This document shows positions 32,160 to 45,338 of a DNA stretch of 64,000 bases, in pieces (the stretch's first letter is position 1; every line of letters begins with the position of its first letter). Below the pieces are notes generated by a model. It searched no databases. It was not told the origin of the DNA and worked only from the letters and a program-made list of their open reading frames with translations. The stretch spans positions 186,001 to 250,000 of the forward strand of contig CAJQUW010008614.1 in NCBI GenBank assembly GCA_907163375.1. Reading direction: 5' to 3'. A program made the translations under genes and the position numbers. The DNA is from Prostheceraeus crozeri. Its lineage: Eukaryota; Platyhelminthes; Polycladida; Euryleptidae.

Positions 32160-34599
32160 GCAAAATGATAGCAATGATCGCTGGCCCCAGACGAGGGATT
32201 GTCGGCAGACTCAACAGCACCTGTTGACAAACGATAGCATTATTCACACAGTCTTGTCAGATGCCGGCTGCCGCTGCTATGAACCTTGTCCGATAAATGG
32301 ATCAAAAAGATTTCGCAGTCATTGAGAAGAAAAGGTCAAACCACAGAATTTCACGCACATTCGCCTCACACGCTGAATAATCAAATTGATTGATCAATAA
32401 GGTTTTTAATCCCGGGATTAGTTAACCAGGATTCCGGGATTCGCTAGCATCTGTTTTTAGGCAGTTAAGCTGTATGAAGATGAAGTAACAAGGAAGTAAC
32501 AATGAAGATTAACGTGTTTCATTGTTGCAAATTGCAACACTGTTATATTTGAAACTTCCTTTTTCATTATAATATTAGACTTCAACTATCAACTTAACTA
32601 TCAAGAATACCACAGACACGATAGTCTTGTAATTACATATAAGTGTGCATTACTTATTCATACATTTTATCATATACTAGAAATAATTTTAGCGTATGTT
32701 TGTGCAGTATGCCAAAAATTTACTTTCATTGATATTGATTAACAAATAAAACTGTTCAGGCAGCCGAGAGAAAGAAAGAGCATTATGCATGACAAGCGTA
32801 TTAATATTTAATGAATTTTTAAAGCGATTATTACAGAATATCGATCTTTTACCAGACATCACAAAAGTCGCGGTATTTGCATTTCGATTTGAAAATCACA
32901 TACCACAGTTTCAACATTGTGACTTGGAAAAGCACTGAAATAAGAGAAGCTATGAAATATTCTTCAAAAAAAAGATTCGTCATGAAAGTAAGGAATGCGA
33001 CACACTGTCTTTGCTTTCACAGAAATATACTTCACATGTCTAGTTGAAATGTGGTCAGTGACTCAAAAGGACAGATTAAGCCTGATTAATAACGAAATAA
33101 ACTTCAAGGAGTACCGTGTACATCTCGGGATCATTGTAGTCCGTGAAGATAATGCCGTGGTCCAGATCCGGATCGTGGTTCGGAGTTTGGGAACCTCTCC
33201 TCAGAATGTTTAGAAGAAGAAAACTGCTTTCTAATGGACCTCTTTTTATAGATCTTACTTCGGATAATTTATGATCACCAGTGACGAACTAGAGTGGGCA
33301 ACTTGATTCTTTATTAGCTTACTGGGCCTACACAGCAGTTAGCCTATTACTTAGCATTCACAACGCATTTGATACTGATTGCACATCATTTTCTGGCTAT
33401 CGTAGAATTGCTTTTCCACTAATGACATGAAAGCTAACCTTTCTCTTATCACCACATTAGGCTCAGCAGCAAAGCATCAATCCACATTTTTCCTGCAAAC
33501 TCTGTATACTAAGAATAAGCATTTATATCGGTAATTAGCAGAGCATCTGAAATAATCCAAATTTGTGAGACATGCATGCTTTTCATAGCGTCCATCAACC
33601 ATGAGATGAAAAATAAAGAACGTATTTGAACAGGATAAGAAACCTACTCTTACTTCGGTTTTCCCACATATGGGTTCTCCCTCCGAAAATATGAAAGTAG
33701 AAAAGCCAAAATCTCCAAATTGCTGACTTAATAGAATTTCATATTATATGCATAGACATTAGAGTTGATGGCCACTCATATCCTGTTGCAAGTAGTTTTA
33801 CAGACATCATTCCTTGTTCCTGTCCCCAAATCGGACGGACAGAAACGAAGACACGAAAGTAAACAAGGTCGAGTAAATAAATAAATTTGGAAATTCATAC
33901 AATTTTCACAAATCTCACCTTGTTTGAATTGCTGTGGAGGAGTTGCATCGATAGCTATGGTAATGAAACTGATAGTGTGGATACAGACTATGGTGTGCTG
34001 AGCATAAATTTGGCTTTTTTGGGTAATCGGCTGATTTCTGTGGCTTTTTTGGCTCTTTTGGAAATGATCATTAACCCAGCAAATAACTCTCCAAAATGTT
34101 TGTTACTGAAAGTGGATCGAGGGAAGTTCATGAAGTTTAGAAGCGAGAAGATCAGCGGACAAACCTGTAAAAACAATTGCAGCTGCAAAGATGATAGATG
34201 AAGATGGTTGATGGTATTGTAGTAATGATGATTGATAAAACCGAATATAAGTGATTTCTTGACGACGCCATCCACTGAATTCTGTTGGCATAATTCTCAT
34301 GGAACACCGGCTTGCCATGGAAGCGATATTTCCTATGGGATGGGAATAATAATATGCACTCGTACATGTGCATATCGAATGAATCTTGACACCCCATATC
34401 ATATGGACTATAGATTGAACTAGGTGATAGCTTTCTAGTAGTCCATGTACTCAATGAATTCGGGCTGAGGCTGATAAAGGAAGATTAAGGTAGACTGCTT
34501 TAGGAGTAGAAGCTCATCATCAGAATTTCATGAGACGGAGCTTATACATTGTTTCATTGGAGAATATAATTGAATTTCGCATTTAAACGTCTCTAAATT
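32160..34599. other. unassigned region
   Basis: About 2.4 kb with no supported gene. Frames at 33887-34201 and on the opposite strand overlap each other and show no domain. Confidence 0.45.
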
Positions 34600-35390
34600 T
34601 TCCTTCCCTTAACCCCTGGAGGGTGTCCTGAAATGCCATCTGATCGGGATGCTCGATGAAAGGGGAAGTCCATCCTGCTGCCTTACCGCGACAAGGGGGT
34701 GAACACCACATGGTGGCCAAAGCAGGTACTGGGACCGAGTCACGGCGGGATGACCGTACGCACAAGTGCCACCGGCTTCGGGCGTATGAGCGTGTGGGTA
34801 GGGCAGTTTTCTTTAGGAGGAACAAAACTGTCCTTGGTGGACCTTCGGGAAAATTCCACCTAAAAGTAGGGGATGGGTCTCAGCAATGCCGACGGTCAAG
34901 GTTATTTGGGCGGATGAGCGTCATGAGTCTAAGAATATCCTATTGGCTACAAGCTGGCTGCAGTCATTTTACATCGCGACTGGTAAAGAAAGTTGACGTC
35001 GGACGAGTTTTCGGTTGTTGAAATGGCAAGTGCATACGGTCAATGGTGTCCTCAATAAGGAAGTAAGGAATTTTCTTCTCCAAAACTTGAGGCGGCAGAG
35101 GAATCAAAGCACTAGACGCGTTCCATTCCACCTTACAAGGTTAGCCAAAGAAGGATCGTCATTGCATCATAATATCAAGAACAACCCTGACTGACACGGA
35201 TAGATGGAATTCGTTAGTCCTAACAGACAATCCATCTAGGAGACGGTTACTCCAAAATCACAACCCTCGCCAACCCGCAGTGCCAAGCGTGGCGAGTAAG
35301 GCAACCCCCTTCATATGATGAATTTAAGCACAACGAATAGGCCCTCAGTACCGAGCAGTTCTGGAGTCACCCTTCAAAGCAGCAACAGGA

Positions 35391-36128
35391 ATGATGAGAG
35401 AACAGAGGGTGCTTGCTAAGAATCACTGGGTTAAAAGATGCTGCAAAGGAAATAAGACGACAAACATCTCTGTTGCGACATACAATTGTCGATCGTTAAT
35501 AGACCAACCAAGTGGAGATTTTCGACTACACGAACTTGAAAGAGCCCTAGAATCTGTAAATGTAGATATTCTAGGCCTATGCGAAACCAGGAGAAATGGA
35601 GAAGAAATGATGAAGACCGAAGGAGGTAATGTTTTATGCTGGAGTGGATCAAGAGGCGCGAGAGGTACGGGATTCTGGGTGAGCAGGATGTGTAAAGACA
35701 ATATCGTAGATTACTATTCGAAGTCTGATAGGATATCAGTTCTGATCCTAAGAATAAACAGAAGAACAGCCATAAAGTTAATTCAAGTTTATGCACCTAC
35801 TTCCAACAGCGAGGATGAAGAAGTAGAGAGCTTCTACGACGATATTCAGGCAGTAATCGACGATGATAGATGTGGCAAGCCGATCGTAATGGGCGATTTC
35901 AACGCGAAAATTGGAGAAAAACAGGACAACGAACAATGCATCGGGAACTACGGTTATGGCAGAAGAAACATGCGAGGGGAAAGACTGATAGAATTTTCTG
36001 CTGCGACTAACTTGAAGATAACCAACTCCCTCTTTAAAAAAAGTCCAAATAGAAAATGGACTTGGGAATCACCCAATGAACAACCAAAAATGAAATTGAC
36101 TTCATCCGCTGTAGAGATCCCGATCTAG
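35391..36128 (+). pseudogene. LINE endonuclease domain
   Basis: An APE-type endonuclease: ATYNCRSL, GLCETRRNGEE, KLIQVYAPTSN, VMGDFNAKIGE and KWTWESPNEQ appear in the canonical order. The frame shifts near 36090, because SDHRLLRA, the closing catalytic block, lies in another frame at about 36163. It would nick target DNA during target-primed reverse transcription. It is non-functional here unless the sequence is in error. Confidence 0.8.
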
Positions 36129-36223
36129 ATGTTAGAATTATTAACCGATTCGACTTTGACTCTGACCATCGTCTTTTAAGAGCAAAAATGAAAATAAATG
36201 AGAAACGAGAAAGATAAAAAAAG

Positions 36224-38277
36224 ATGAGGAAACTCGCTCCAGGTAACTTCATACTGGACAGGAGAAGAGAATTTCAATTGAAACTCTCCAATAGATTTGA
36301 GAGTCTTCACATTGAAGATACAGATGACCTAAATGTTGAATATTCGAAGTTCACCTGCGCTATAAAAGAAACAACAAAATCATTGAAAATTGAGAAAATG
36401 TCGAAAACAAAAAAGATAACAGACGGCGCAGTCAATCTGATTAATAAACGAGAGGAACTGCGGAAGAGAAGAAGAGAAAGTAACGAAGCACAGGTTGAGT
36501 TTACCATTGCCAGAAAATTGACTAAACAAAAGATCAAGCAAGACATTTCTGAATTCAACGAAAAGCTAATAGAAGAGGTCATGAAGAGGAACAAATCGTT
36601 GAAAAAAGCACAAGGGCTAATGAATCCAGGCAGAAAAATGATAAGATGTATCTCAAAGAATGGAAATGACGTTACAAATAGACGTGAAATACTAGAAGAA
36701 ATAACCAACTTCTATAGAGAGCTTTACAAAAACGATTTTGCAAATGTGATAATAGATGTAGAAATTAAAGAAGAAGAGAATGAAAATCCGACACCTGAAA
36801 TTTTGAAAGGTGAAGTACAACTAGCAATAAGGGAAATGAAGAATAATAGATCACCGGGAGAAGACGAAATAATGTGCGAAATGTTAAAAGCTGGAGGGGA
36901 AACCTTGATTGAGATGCTGAAAAAAATCTTTAACCGAATTTTGAATTGTGGCTAGATACCCCATGAGTGGAGAAACGCAGATGTAGTAGTGATTTACAAA
37001 AAAGGCTGCAGTAAGAATATAAAGAACTACCGACCAATAAACCTTCTAAGTCATCTGTACAAAGTCTTCACCAGAGTTTTACAACGCTGGATTAAACAGA
37101 ATTTAGAATAGACAACCAAGAGAGCAAGCTGGTTTCCGGAAAGGCTACTCAACAATTGACCATCCACACTCGATAAATCAACTGATTGAGTAGTATACAG
37201 AGTATAACAGGACTCTCTATCCACTTATGATCGACTATGAAAAAGCTTTTGACTCTGTTAGCCACACAGCGATGCTAACTGCAGTAAGAAAGCAGGGAGT
37301 AAGAGGGAAAATCTGAAGAATTTTAAATGAGATATATAGTGATGCAACAGCTTCCATAAAGTTGGAAACAAGAGGCCCTAATTTCCTCATTGAACGTGGC
37401 GTTCGCCAAGGAGATCCCATATCCCCAGTCCTCTTTACGGCAACATTAGAAGACATATTCAGATCATGTCACTTCCCTACAGACGCAGGAATAAACATCG
37501 ACGGTGAACGTCTCATGAACTTGAGATTTGCAGATGATATTGCCATTTTTGAGGATGACGCGTCTTCCATGCAAATAATTGTAGATGAGCTAAATAAGCA
37601 GGGAAAATGTCGGTTTAAAGATAAACAACGAGAAAACAAAAATTTTGACAAAGGCCAAAAGAGTTTAATCCACATCAATGGACACGTCATAGATTATGTC
37701 GACGATTTTGTTTACCTTGGACGTACAGAATATCTCCTTTCAAGCCCGCCAAGAACAAAAAATCCTAAGAAGAACACAAAATGCGTGGAAGTCCTTTTGG
37801 AAACTCAAGCCCTACTTAACATCACGAGGTATAGAGATGAAGAACAAAAAACGTTTGTTCGATATGTGCATTCTGCCTGTCCTGACATACGGATCCCAAA
37901 CCTGGTCTCTAACACGATCACAAGAGAATAAACTCAGAACAACACAACGAGCGATGGAACGAAGGATGATTGGAGTCATTCTGAAAGACAAGGTTAGAAA
38001 CGAAGAAGTAAGGAGACGAACAGGATTAAAGGACGTTGTGATAGAAGCGAAACATCTCAAATGGAAGTTGGCTGGTCATGTCATCAGGCGACCCGATAAC
38101 AGATGGAGCCATAGAACGACAGTACGGATACCAAGAGAAGGGAAAAGAAACCGTGGAGGACAGAGAAAGAGATGGAGAGACGAACTCCCAAGGAACTGGC
38201 GACTGGCGGCGAACGATCGTGCGAAATGGATTCGTATCACAAGGGAGGCCATTTTCCGCAAGGATGATAACGGCTAA
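36224..38277 (+). pseudogene. LINE reverse transcriptase and C-terminal domain
   Basis: The linker and finger region run to RSPGEDEIMCEMLKAGG. A TAG stop at about 36953 precedes IPHEWRNADVVVIYKKG and NYRPINLLSHLYKV. A second TAG lies near 37109, then IDYEKAFDSVSH (motif A), another stop near 37315, GVRQGDPISPVLFTATLE (motif B) and LRFADDIAIF (motif C, FADD). After a further frame change the RTE-type tail follows: WKSFWKLKPYL, ILPVLTYGSQTWSL, MERRMIGV and KWKLAGHVIRRPDNRW. All core motifs are recognisable, so it is a fairly young relic with several disabling changes. Confidence 0.8.
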
Positions 38278-38305
38278 CGTAACACGTAAGACGTAAGTAA
38301 ATTTT

Positions 38306-39533
38306 CCTTCATTCAATGGTCACGAAATCTTGGCGCTCCATGCGCACCACGGACGTCTGCAGTATTACTCTGGTATAAACTATTCGGCAGCTCATACAGG
38401 CATCATTATTAATAATTAGTTACTGAATAATTAATACTGATACATAAAGAATTCACCAGAAATAAGTGCAGGCGAATCTCGCTAATAGAAAGGGATCCTT
38501 CAATCTCATTTTTTAACAAAATTCAACATAGCCTTACATAGAGTAAGCATACAAATATTAAGAGGAGTAGCAGCTCAGTATTAATTACATGTAAATCCCC
38601 AATGTGTAGGCCTATATAGTTTCGATTTTATAAAATAAACTCGAGTTGAACACAACTAAGTATTGATACCAAATGTGAGATATGCAAATTTTTGCAGATT
38701 TGAAGAAATTACCACGAAATTGACTGATCAAAACACGAATACAGAAGGAATAATGGTATTTTACAGATCGTCAGTGTCATGACAGCCTTGGAGAGGTAAC
38801 GTTTGTTAAATTAGCAATTCGATGGGTTGCGATTACTTTCAAGCTCAACCTCAAAAGTATTTTCTAAATTGTGATCAAATCACACTCAACCTGCCACTAG
38901 TAGAACAACATATCATAATCAAAGACATTGATCAGAATTTACTGACATGAAAAGATGTAAATGTATCCGCCATATTTACTATTCAGATTCAAGAAATGAA
39001 ACATAAATTTTGTGAATCATAAAATCATGCCGATGACGATGGAATTAAAAACTTCAAATTTCAGCTAGAAAATCACAATAAGATCTCGACCTTTTCATGA
39101 AGACTTGCATTATAGTGCGGTTCATGAAATTCCCATGATAATCAGTTTAAGCTCCGCTTAATTAAGATGCTTGTTAATAAATGTTCATTCCATATGATAG
39201 CCAACATGCTTCATACCACTTGTGTATTTGATTCACGTTAAAAGTATACAAACACATGAATAAATTGCAAAAGTTTAGCTTCATAAAAAAGAGATCAAAT
39301 AATTTATTGGACCGCAGGAACACAATCTCCGCAAAAAACTGAGTATTTCGATATATAAATTTTCCCTGTATGCATGCTGACACTTTTTCACATGTCGACA
39401 TTCTACCTAGATACTACTGAGCCTAACTGAAACATTTCAATCCTCGGTAATGACAATCCATCGTTAATCGCAGGCTAATTTCAGACCGTGACCGATACAA
39501 ATTTGCTATTGATAGCGAGGTTTGACATTACTA
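38306..39533. other. unassigned region left of Polinton A
   Basis: No supported gene or repeat apart from one TAGGCCTA. Confidence 0.45.
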
Positions 39534-39539
39534 AGGGTC

Positions 39540-40320
39540 AGTAATGGGCAAAAGACCGTTCCAGGACACCCCATTTTTCAATTTTTTTGCACCTTTAAAA
39601 ACGACTAAATTTATCAATTTATGTCATTATTTCAGGTTTTAAGACCTAAATTCTTGAATTTAGACCGTTCCAGGACACCCCATTTTTCAATTTTTTTGCA
39701 CCTTTAAAAACGACTAAATTTATCAATTTATGTCATTATTCCAGGTTTTTAAGACCTAAATTCATGAATTTAGACCGTTCCAGGACACCATAAAATTCAA
39801 AAAAATAGTATCTTTAAAAACGACATAAATTCATGAATTTGAACCCTTTTTCAGGTTTTTAAGACCTAAATACATGAATTTAGTCCATTCAAAAAGTACC
39901 ATTTTTTGAAAAAATGGTATTTTTAAAAACGACATAAATTCGTGAATTTGAACCCTTTTTCAGGTTCTGAAGAAAAAAATCGTTTTTAAAAATACCCAAT
40001 TTTTCACATTTTTCGAAATCTCAAATTTGTGATTATGACATTTTTCACCCCCCTTAAAATCATGACTGTTCCAGGACACCAAAAAAATCATAAAAGTTAA
40101 GAATCTCAAATTTGAGAATTACAATTTTTACCTTGAAAATCATGACCGTTCAAGGACACCGAAAATCATAAAAAAAGAATTTTTAAAAACGTCTTTTAAA
40201 TCCATTTTTCAGGTTTTTAAAATATATCATGTGTCTAAAAATATTTCTTTAAAAATGGAAGAAACAAAAATGGAAGAAACAAAAGTGGAAGAAACCGCAA
40301 GAATATATCCTTCGTTATCA
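39540..40320 (+). repeat. Polinton A left terminal inverted repeat
   Basis: 781 bp, matching 50287-50976 in inverted orientation. It is built from modules of about 100-115 bp that each carry GACCGTTCCAGGACACC and a TTTTTAAAAACGAC block. It has one module more than the right repeat. Confidence 0.9.
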
Positions 40321-40413
40321 TATGAACGTAGTTCTACTACCCCCCTCCCTTCTGACTTCTAGGGGTCCCTTCTGACTTCTAGGGGTCCCAATAAGAAATT
40401 TTTTTATTATAAA

Positions 40414-40854
40414 ATGAGCAACATAAATGAGTTTTTAAAATTATATGGAACACAAACAACAACGAATTTTGATCTAAAGAAAATCGCAAATCAATTGAGA
40501 ATAAAGAATTTTCACATATTGATGAGAGACGAATTACAATTGATAAAAAATAAGCCAACAATAACTATAAATTTCATAACAAATCTTCATACGTCATATC
40601 AAAAAGGTGTACATTGGTCTGCATGTATGTCTAATAAAAATGGAGATAATTACTATTTCGACCGCCCGGAGGCTGAGAACTATTGGTTCGACTCTTATGG
40701 ACTTCCACCTACAAACGAAGTTAAAAAATTACTTGGCAATGGAACTTATAATACATTTCAAATTCAAAAACCAGGAACAACTTACTGTGGTCAATTATGT
40801 CTTTATGTTTTGTATAAATTACAAAAGGAGTACCATTTCTTGATATTATATTAG
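40414..40854 (+). pseudogene. Polinton A adenain-like cysteine protease
   Basis: Recognised as the Polinton PRO gene from its Cys-protease layout: GVHWSACM (His), YWFDSYGLPP and TTYCGQLCLYVLYKL (Gln/Cys region). In this family the protease matures capsid proteins. It lies just inside the left terminal repeat, preceded by a short TTTTTTTATTATAAA leader. Part of a broken element, so treated as a fossil. Confidence 0.75.
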
Positions 40855-40916
40855 AATTGAACAAAGGAATTTCATTCCCGAAACTTTAGTTCCAATAATA
40901 ATAATGATAATGATAA

Positions 40917-42202
40917 TTAAAAATCACTTCGTTGTAATTCATTTTGAAAAAATCGGCCTCTGATATCTTCATCATCTAAGTCTTTAATTTCATAAGTAAT
41001 CGGATAAGTTTGATTAATTTTAGAAACTTCAAATATTTCTTTAGTCCGGTAGCCAACGAAGCCTTTTTCAAATTTATTCTTATACTTAAATATTCTAACT
41101 CTATCTCCAATTTTAAATTTCGGCTTACGTTTCTGTAAATTCGGATTACTCTCATTCGAATAATTATTTTCGAATATTTTTTTTCTTATGAAATCTGGAT
41201 CGTCAGAAGCATTCTTTGGGGTTTCTTCAATACCTGAATGAACATTATTATTGTACTGCTCTACAATTCCTGGTAATATCTTCAACCATTTCTGATTTCT
41301 TTGCTCAGTAAATTTCTTGAATAATTTATTTTTTATTGAATCTTTCTATCACTACGGCCTTCCCTGCATTTTCAGTTGAATAAGCAGTTTCAAATAGTGG
41401 CTGAACGTTTCGGTTATAAAATTCCGACCCTTTATCAACAAACAATTTCTTTGGCTTTCTCTTAGTTTCTTGAAAGATTTTTTCAAACGCATATTTAACT
41501 GACAGACCACTTTTGTTTTTTAAAGGCTTTACCCAAGCGTATCGTGTATATAAATCCATAACGGTCAATGCGTACTTAAACCCTCCTTCATTCGGCATGT
41601 GAATAAGATCATCACTCCAAATATCATCTTTATTAAATACTTTTACTTTCAATAAATATTTAGGCCTTCTGTATTCCTTGTGGATTTCGGACGCGTAGGT
41701 TCGAGCGTTGCTCTCAGACAGCTTTGTTGTCGTTTCATTTAAACCCTGACCGAATCATATTTTAGCTTGTAAATCTTTCTTAACAAACATTCTTTCAATT
41801 TTTTCTCTAAATGTAGGATTTTGAATACTATCTAATTCTTGAATCATCTTCTTATCAACTGCATGTCGAGATCTTTGGTCATGATTTCGATATGCTAAAT
41901 CATGTCTTTAAGCGGCGGCATCTACTCTATTTATTGGTTCTTCAACTGGTTTCGGATTATTATTCTCATCTAGTCTTATATCTAATCGAGTTCCTGGACC
42001 GGTATATGAATGACCAGAAAGATGTTTTTCTTTCGAATATTTACTCCAAATAAATCCAGGAAAGTTTTCTATGTTTTTTGTATGTCGTTACCTTCATAAA
42101 TTTTACAATTTGAGGTTTTATGTCCTTTTTAGAGATAATTCAATAAATCTAAATTAGCAATTTTTAATTTAATTAAATTTTCGGAATTTGTAGAATTCAT
42201 TT
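40917..42202 (-). pseudogene. Polinton A integrase region (rve type)
   Basis: The minus strand holds a retroviral-type integrase: a core with DDLIHMPNEGGFKYALTVMD, KKLFVDKGSEFYN and a C-terminal chromo/SH3-like part (KFKIGDRVRIFKYKN, FEVSKINQTYPITYEIKD). Polinton integrase makes the 6-bp target duplication seen at the ends. The region is broken, with a few interruptions. Confidence 0.8.
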
Positions 42203-42232
42203 TAAAAGATAAAATAAAAGTTTTACCGAATC

Positions 42233-42570
42233 GGACCAAAGGTCCTCAGTTCATTACCTTATCATACTAGGACTTAAATATATTCCAGAACCATCTTTTG
42301 TTTCTTTAATTTCAATTAAATCATCAACATTGCGGAGAATATTTTTAAGAACTCGTTTTCCTTCATCAACCAAATTTAATTTACTAATAAAATTATCTAC
42401 TATTCCTTCACCCCTAGCAACTTTCTCTAACTCTCTATTATGACGTTTTTGTTCTTCTAATGCTGCCTTCTCTGATTTATTTTTATTTACTGCTTGGACA
42501 AAACCAGCTGTCCCGCCTGCAACACTTCCTGCTGCTGCTATGCCACCTATTATTAGTGGAATTAATGGGA
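42233..42570 (-). pseudogene. Polinton A small Gly-zipper protein, relic
   Basis: A near-copy of the gene at 58634-59038 of Polinton B, with the same hydrophobic Gly/Ala segment and the downstream HNRELEKVARGEG block. Its presence in both elements shows they belong to one family. Broken. Function unknown; a membrane-active virion component is one possibility. Confidence 0.6.
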
Positions 42571-42617
42571 GAATCCCGCTAAAATTCCGCTATGAAACTA
42601 AAAAAACCGATGAAGCT

Positions 42618-42657
42618 GTACATGGGACATCGGAGAAGTCTTCCAGGGTTCGCCCGT
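42618..42657 (+). repeat. double-hairpin GC repeat, type 1
   Basis: 40 bp closely matching the copies at 42689 and 48720 (inverted). Contains a GACATC/GAAGTC arm pair and a GGG-TTCG-CCC hairpin. Confidence 0.8.
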
Positions 42658-42688
42658 GACAGATATAAAATATTTATTTAATGAATCG

Positions 42689-42729
42689 GTACACGGGACA
42701 TCAAAGATGTCTACCAGGGCTTCGCCCGT
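42689..42729 (+). repeat. double-hairpin GC repeat, type 1 (in frame)
   Basis: Outer arms ACGGG/CCCGT enclose hairpin GACATC-AAA-GATGTC (42697-42711) and hairpin GGGCTTCGCCC (42717-42727). It reads in frame as VHGTSKMSTRASPV near the start of the polymerase frame. Confidence 0.85.
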
Positions 42730-44254
42730 TGAACATAATGAAACCGATGAAACTTTTTATAATGTATTAACCAACTTTTATAATATATTTAGAAAATATT
42801 TCAAATGTTATATGAATGTAGAAGTACTTTCTACAAAAAATGGACCTGATGGAATTCCTGAAGAAATAATACAAGGACATTTTACAAATTCACAAGAAAT
42901 TCATAATGTAAATGATATAAAACCCATATTTGAACAAATGATACTTAAATTAGAAAATTGTATAATTGAAGCCCAGTTACGTGAATCTGGTTGGAGATTT
43001 GTTAAAATACTATCTAAGAAAATAGTAATTGATAAATATAAAAATAATACTGGTGGTAGTTATGTTCCTTTGCCTTTCAGTTCACCACAAATAATCAACA
43101 TAAAAAATGAAGATGATTATTGTTTTCTGTGGAGTATTATAGCACATTTACATCCTGCAGAATATCATAAAGAAAGACTAAGTCATTATAATAAAGAAGA
43201 ATACATAAAGGAATTTGATCTCTCTGATGGCTTAGATGAATTTCCATATGATTATAATAGGTTAAAAAAGTTTCATAAAAAGACTAAAAATTTAATAGAA
43301 GTAAATGTTTTTGAATTAAATGTGAATTATGTTTCTATTAGTAATATTACTCCATTTTACTCAGATTCAAAAAAATTTTATTTGAATAATAGAAATTTAT
43401 GTCAATCAGAAATAGTTTATAATGATAGAGGAAATTACATGCATCATAATATTTTTTACCAAGGAAATATAATATGTACTGAAAAATTTCAAATTGTTAA
43501 AACATTATCACCAATAATGATTAATCATAATAATTATAAAGGACGTAATTATAATTATGATTATGATTCCGATTATTTATCTGTATTTTTAGAATATCAA
43601 CAAAAATTACAAAATTTAAATGAAAGTTTACAAAAATGTAAAACAGATTATCAACAACAAACAAAAATATTAGTACAAGAATATGGCCATAAATATCAAA
43701 ATAAGATAGAAACGATTCAAGAATCAAATAAAGACAATAAAGAATTAAATAATGAAGAAAATGAAACCAATCAAAAAATAAATGAATGTTTTAAACAATG
43801 TCAGCAACAATATAAAGAACAATATGACAAAGAATATATTTATCAGCTACAAATATTAAATCAAAATTTTCATCGAAATACATTTAATCTTACAAAAGAA
43901 ATTGATGAAACACATGAAATATATAAAGATAAATTTGAAAAATTAAAACAAACAAAGCAACCAGCACAAGCGAATATATTATATTATCAGGGTCATTTTA
44001 TATTGTGTAAAGATGTTTCTATATTTACAAAAACTTCAGATAATACAAATTTTCCTTGTCTTCAATGTATGACAAGTTTTAGAACTTTAGAAGAAATGAA
44101 TAGACATTTGGAGAATTGTCAACAAAATGAAGCAGTCAGAAACACATTTCCAAAAGATGATTATTTAGAATATAATAAATGGTATTTTAAAAATAAAGTA
44201 CCCTTTACTATTTATTGTGATTTTGAAGCATATAATTTTAATATGACACAAAAT

Positions 44255-44286
44255 CGAACCGAAGGTTCTAGGGCTTCGCCCAATTC
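44255..44286 (+). repeat. double-hairpin GC repeat, type 2 (in frame)
   Basis: Hairpin GAACC-GAA-GGTTC (44256-44268) is followed by TA and GGGCTTCGCCC (44271-44281). Encodes RTEGSRASPNS in the polymerase frame. Confidence 0.85.
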
Positions 44287-44593
44287 TCATAAATGTAAAT
44301 ATGAAAAAAGTGCACCTGAACAAAGTAAAGAAAAATATTTATTTGAACAAAAACCATTATGTTGGGGAATGTACATTCATTCAAATTATCCTGAATTATT
44401 TAAATCAGAATATTTTCAATACTATGGTGAAGATAGTTCAGAAATGTTTACAAAGAAAGTAGAAGAATTACAAAATTATTTTTCACAATTGTTTGAAATA
44501 AATATACCAATGATGCCATTAACAGAAAAAGAAAACTTAAATTTTATTAATGAAACAAAATGTTTTTACTGTGAAAAAGAATTGGGTAATGAT

Positions 44594-44617
44594 AAGCGAA
44601 GCGACGGCTCTGCCGAC
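44594..44617 (+). repeat. double-hairpin GC repeat, variant (in frame)
   Basis: GC-rich palindromic insert CGAAGCGACGGCTCTGCCG in AT-rich polymerase coding, encoding KRSDGSADK. Less regular than the type 2 copies. Confidence 0.6.
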
Positions 44618-45313
44618 AAAGTAAAAGATCATGATCATCTAAATGGATTATATAGAGGTGCAGCACATAATTCTTGTAATCTTAATGCTAATAAATTTAA
44701 ATATAACTTTGTTCCTTTATATTTCTACAATGGTTCTAAATATGATTTCCATTTAATAATGAAAGATTTATTTTCATCTGAAAAATTACAACAACAACAA
44801 AATAAATGTACTATGTAAAACAGAAGACGAATATTTTTCAATGCAATTAGGTTGTATTAGAATTTTAGATGCATGTAGATTTTTTACTCCTTATTCATTA
44901 GATGTTATGGGGAAAACTTTGAAACCTGAACAATGTAAAATATTAAATAAATATAATTTAAAACCTTTAAAAGGAATATTTCCGTATGAATATATAACTG
45001 GAGATTTTAATTCTGTGAATAAAATTATGGAAGAAAAACAACTTCCTCCAATAAATAAATTTAAATCAACATTAAAACAATCACAATTATCTGAAGAAAA
45101 CTATGCTGAAGCTGCAAAAAATTGGAGAGAGTTAAATTGTAGAACAATGTACGATTATACAATGAAATATCTACAGATAGATGTATTAATACTAGCTGAT
45201 CTTTTCGAAAACTTTCGTGACATGTGTTTAGAATATTACGGAATAGATCCATGTTATTGTTATTCTACACCAGGTTTAACACGGTTAGCAGGATTAAAAC
45301 ATACTGGTGTTCA

Positions 45314-45338
45314 AGCCGATGGCTCTAGGACAAAGTCC
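45314..45338 (+). repeat. double-hairpin GC repeat, variant (in frame)
   Basis: Hairpins AGCC-GAT-GGCT and GGAC-AAA-GTCC are separated by CTA. Encodes ADGSRTKSV in the polymerase frame. Confidence 0.75.

Larger units (their letters stand above)
34600..38305 (+). mobile_element. RTE-type LINE, nearly full length but decayed
   Basis: A GC-richer untranslated leader (34600-35390) precedes endonuclease and reverse-transcriptase coding remains on the plus strand. The element ends shortly after the last stop in a short ACGTAA/GTAAG repeat (38276-38300), the kind of simple 3' tail RTE LINEs use instead of poly(A). Coding is broken by several stops and frame changes. The left boundary is estimated from composition. 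Confidence 0.75.

Noticed and set aside
33887-34454. Overlapping frames on both strands near 34 kb
   Set aside because: Three mutually overlapping frames without domain content. None is better than chance.
34600-35390. Protein-coding gene in the GC-richer block (frames on both strands)
   Set aside because: It directly precedes the LINE endonuclease and fits an untranslated leader. The frames show no domains.
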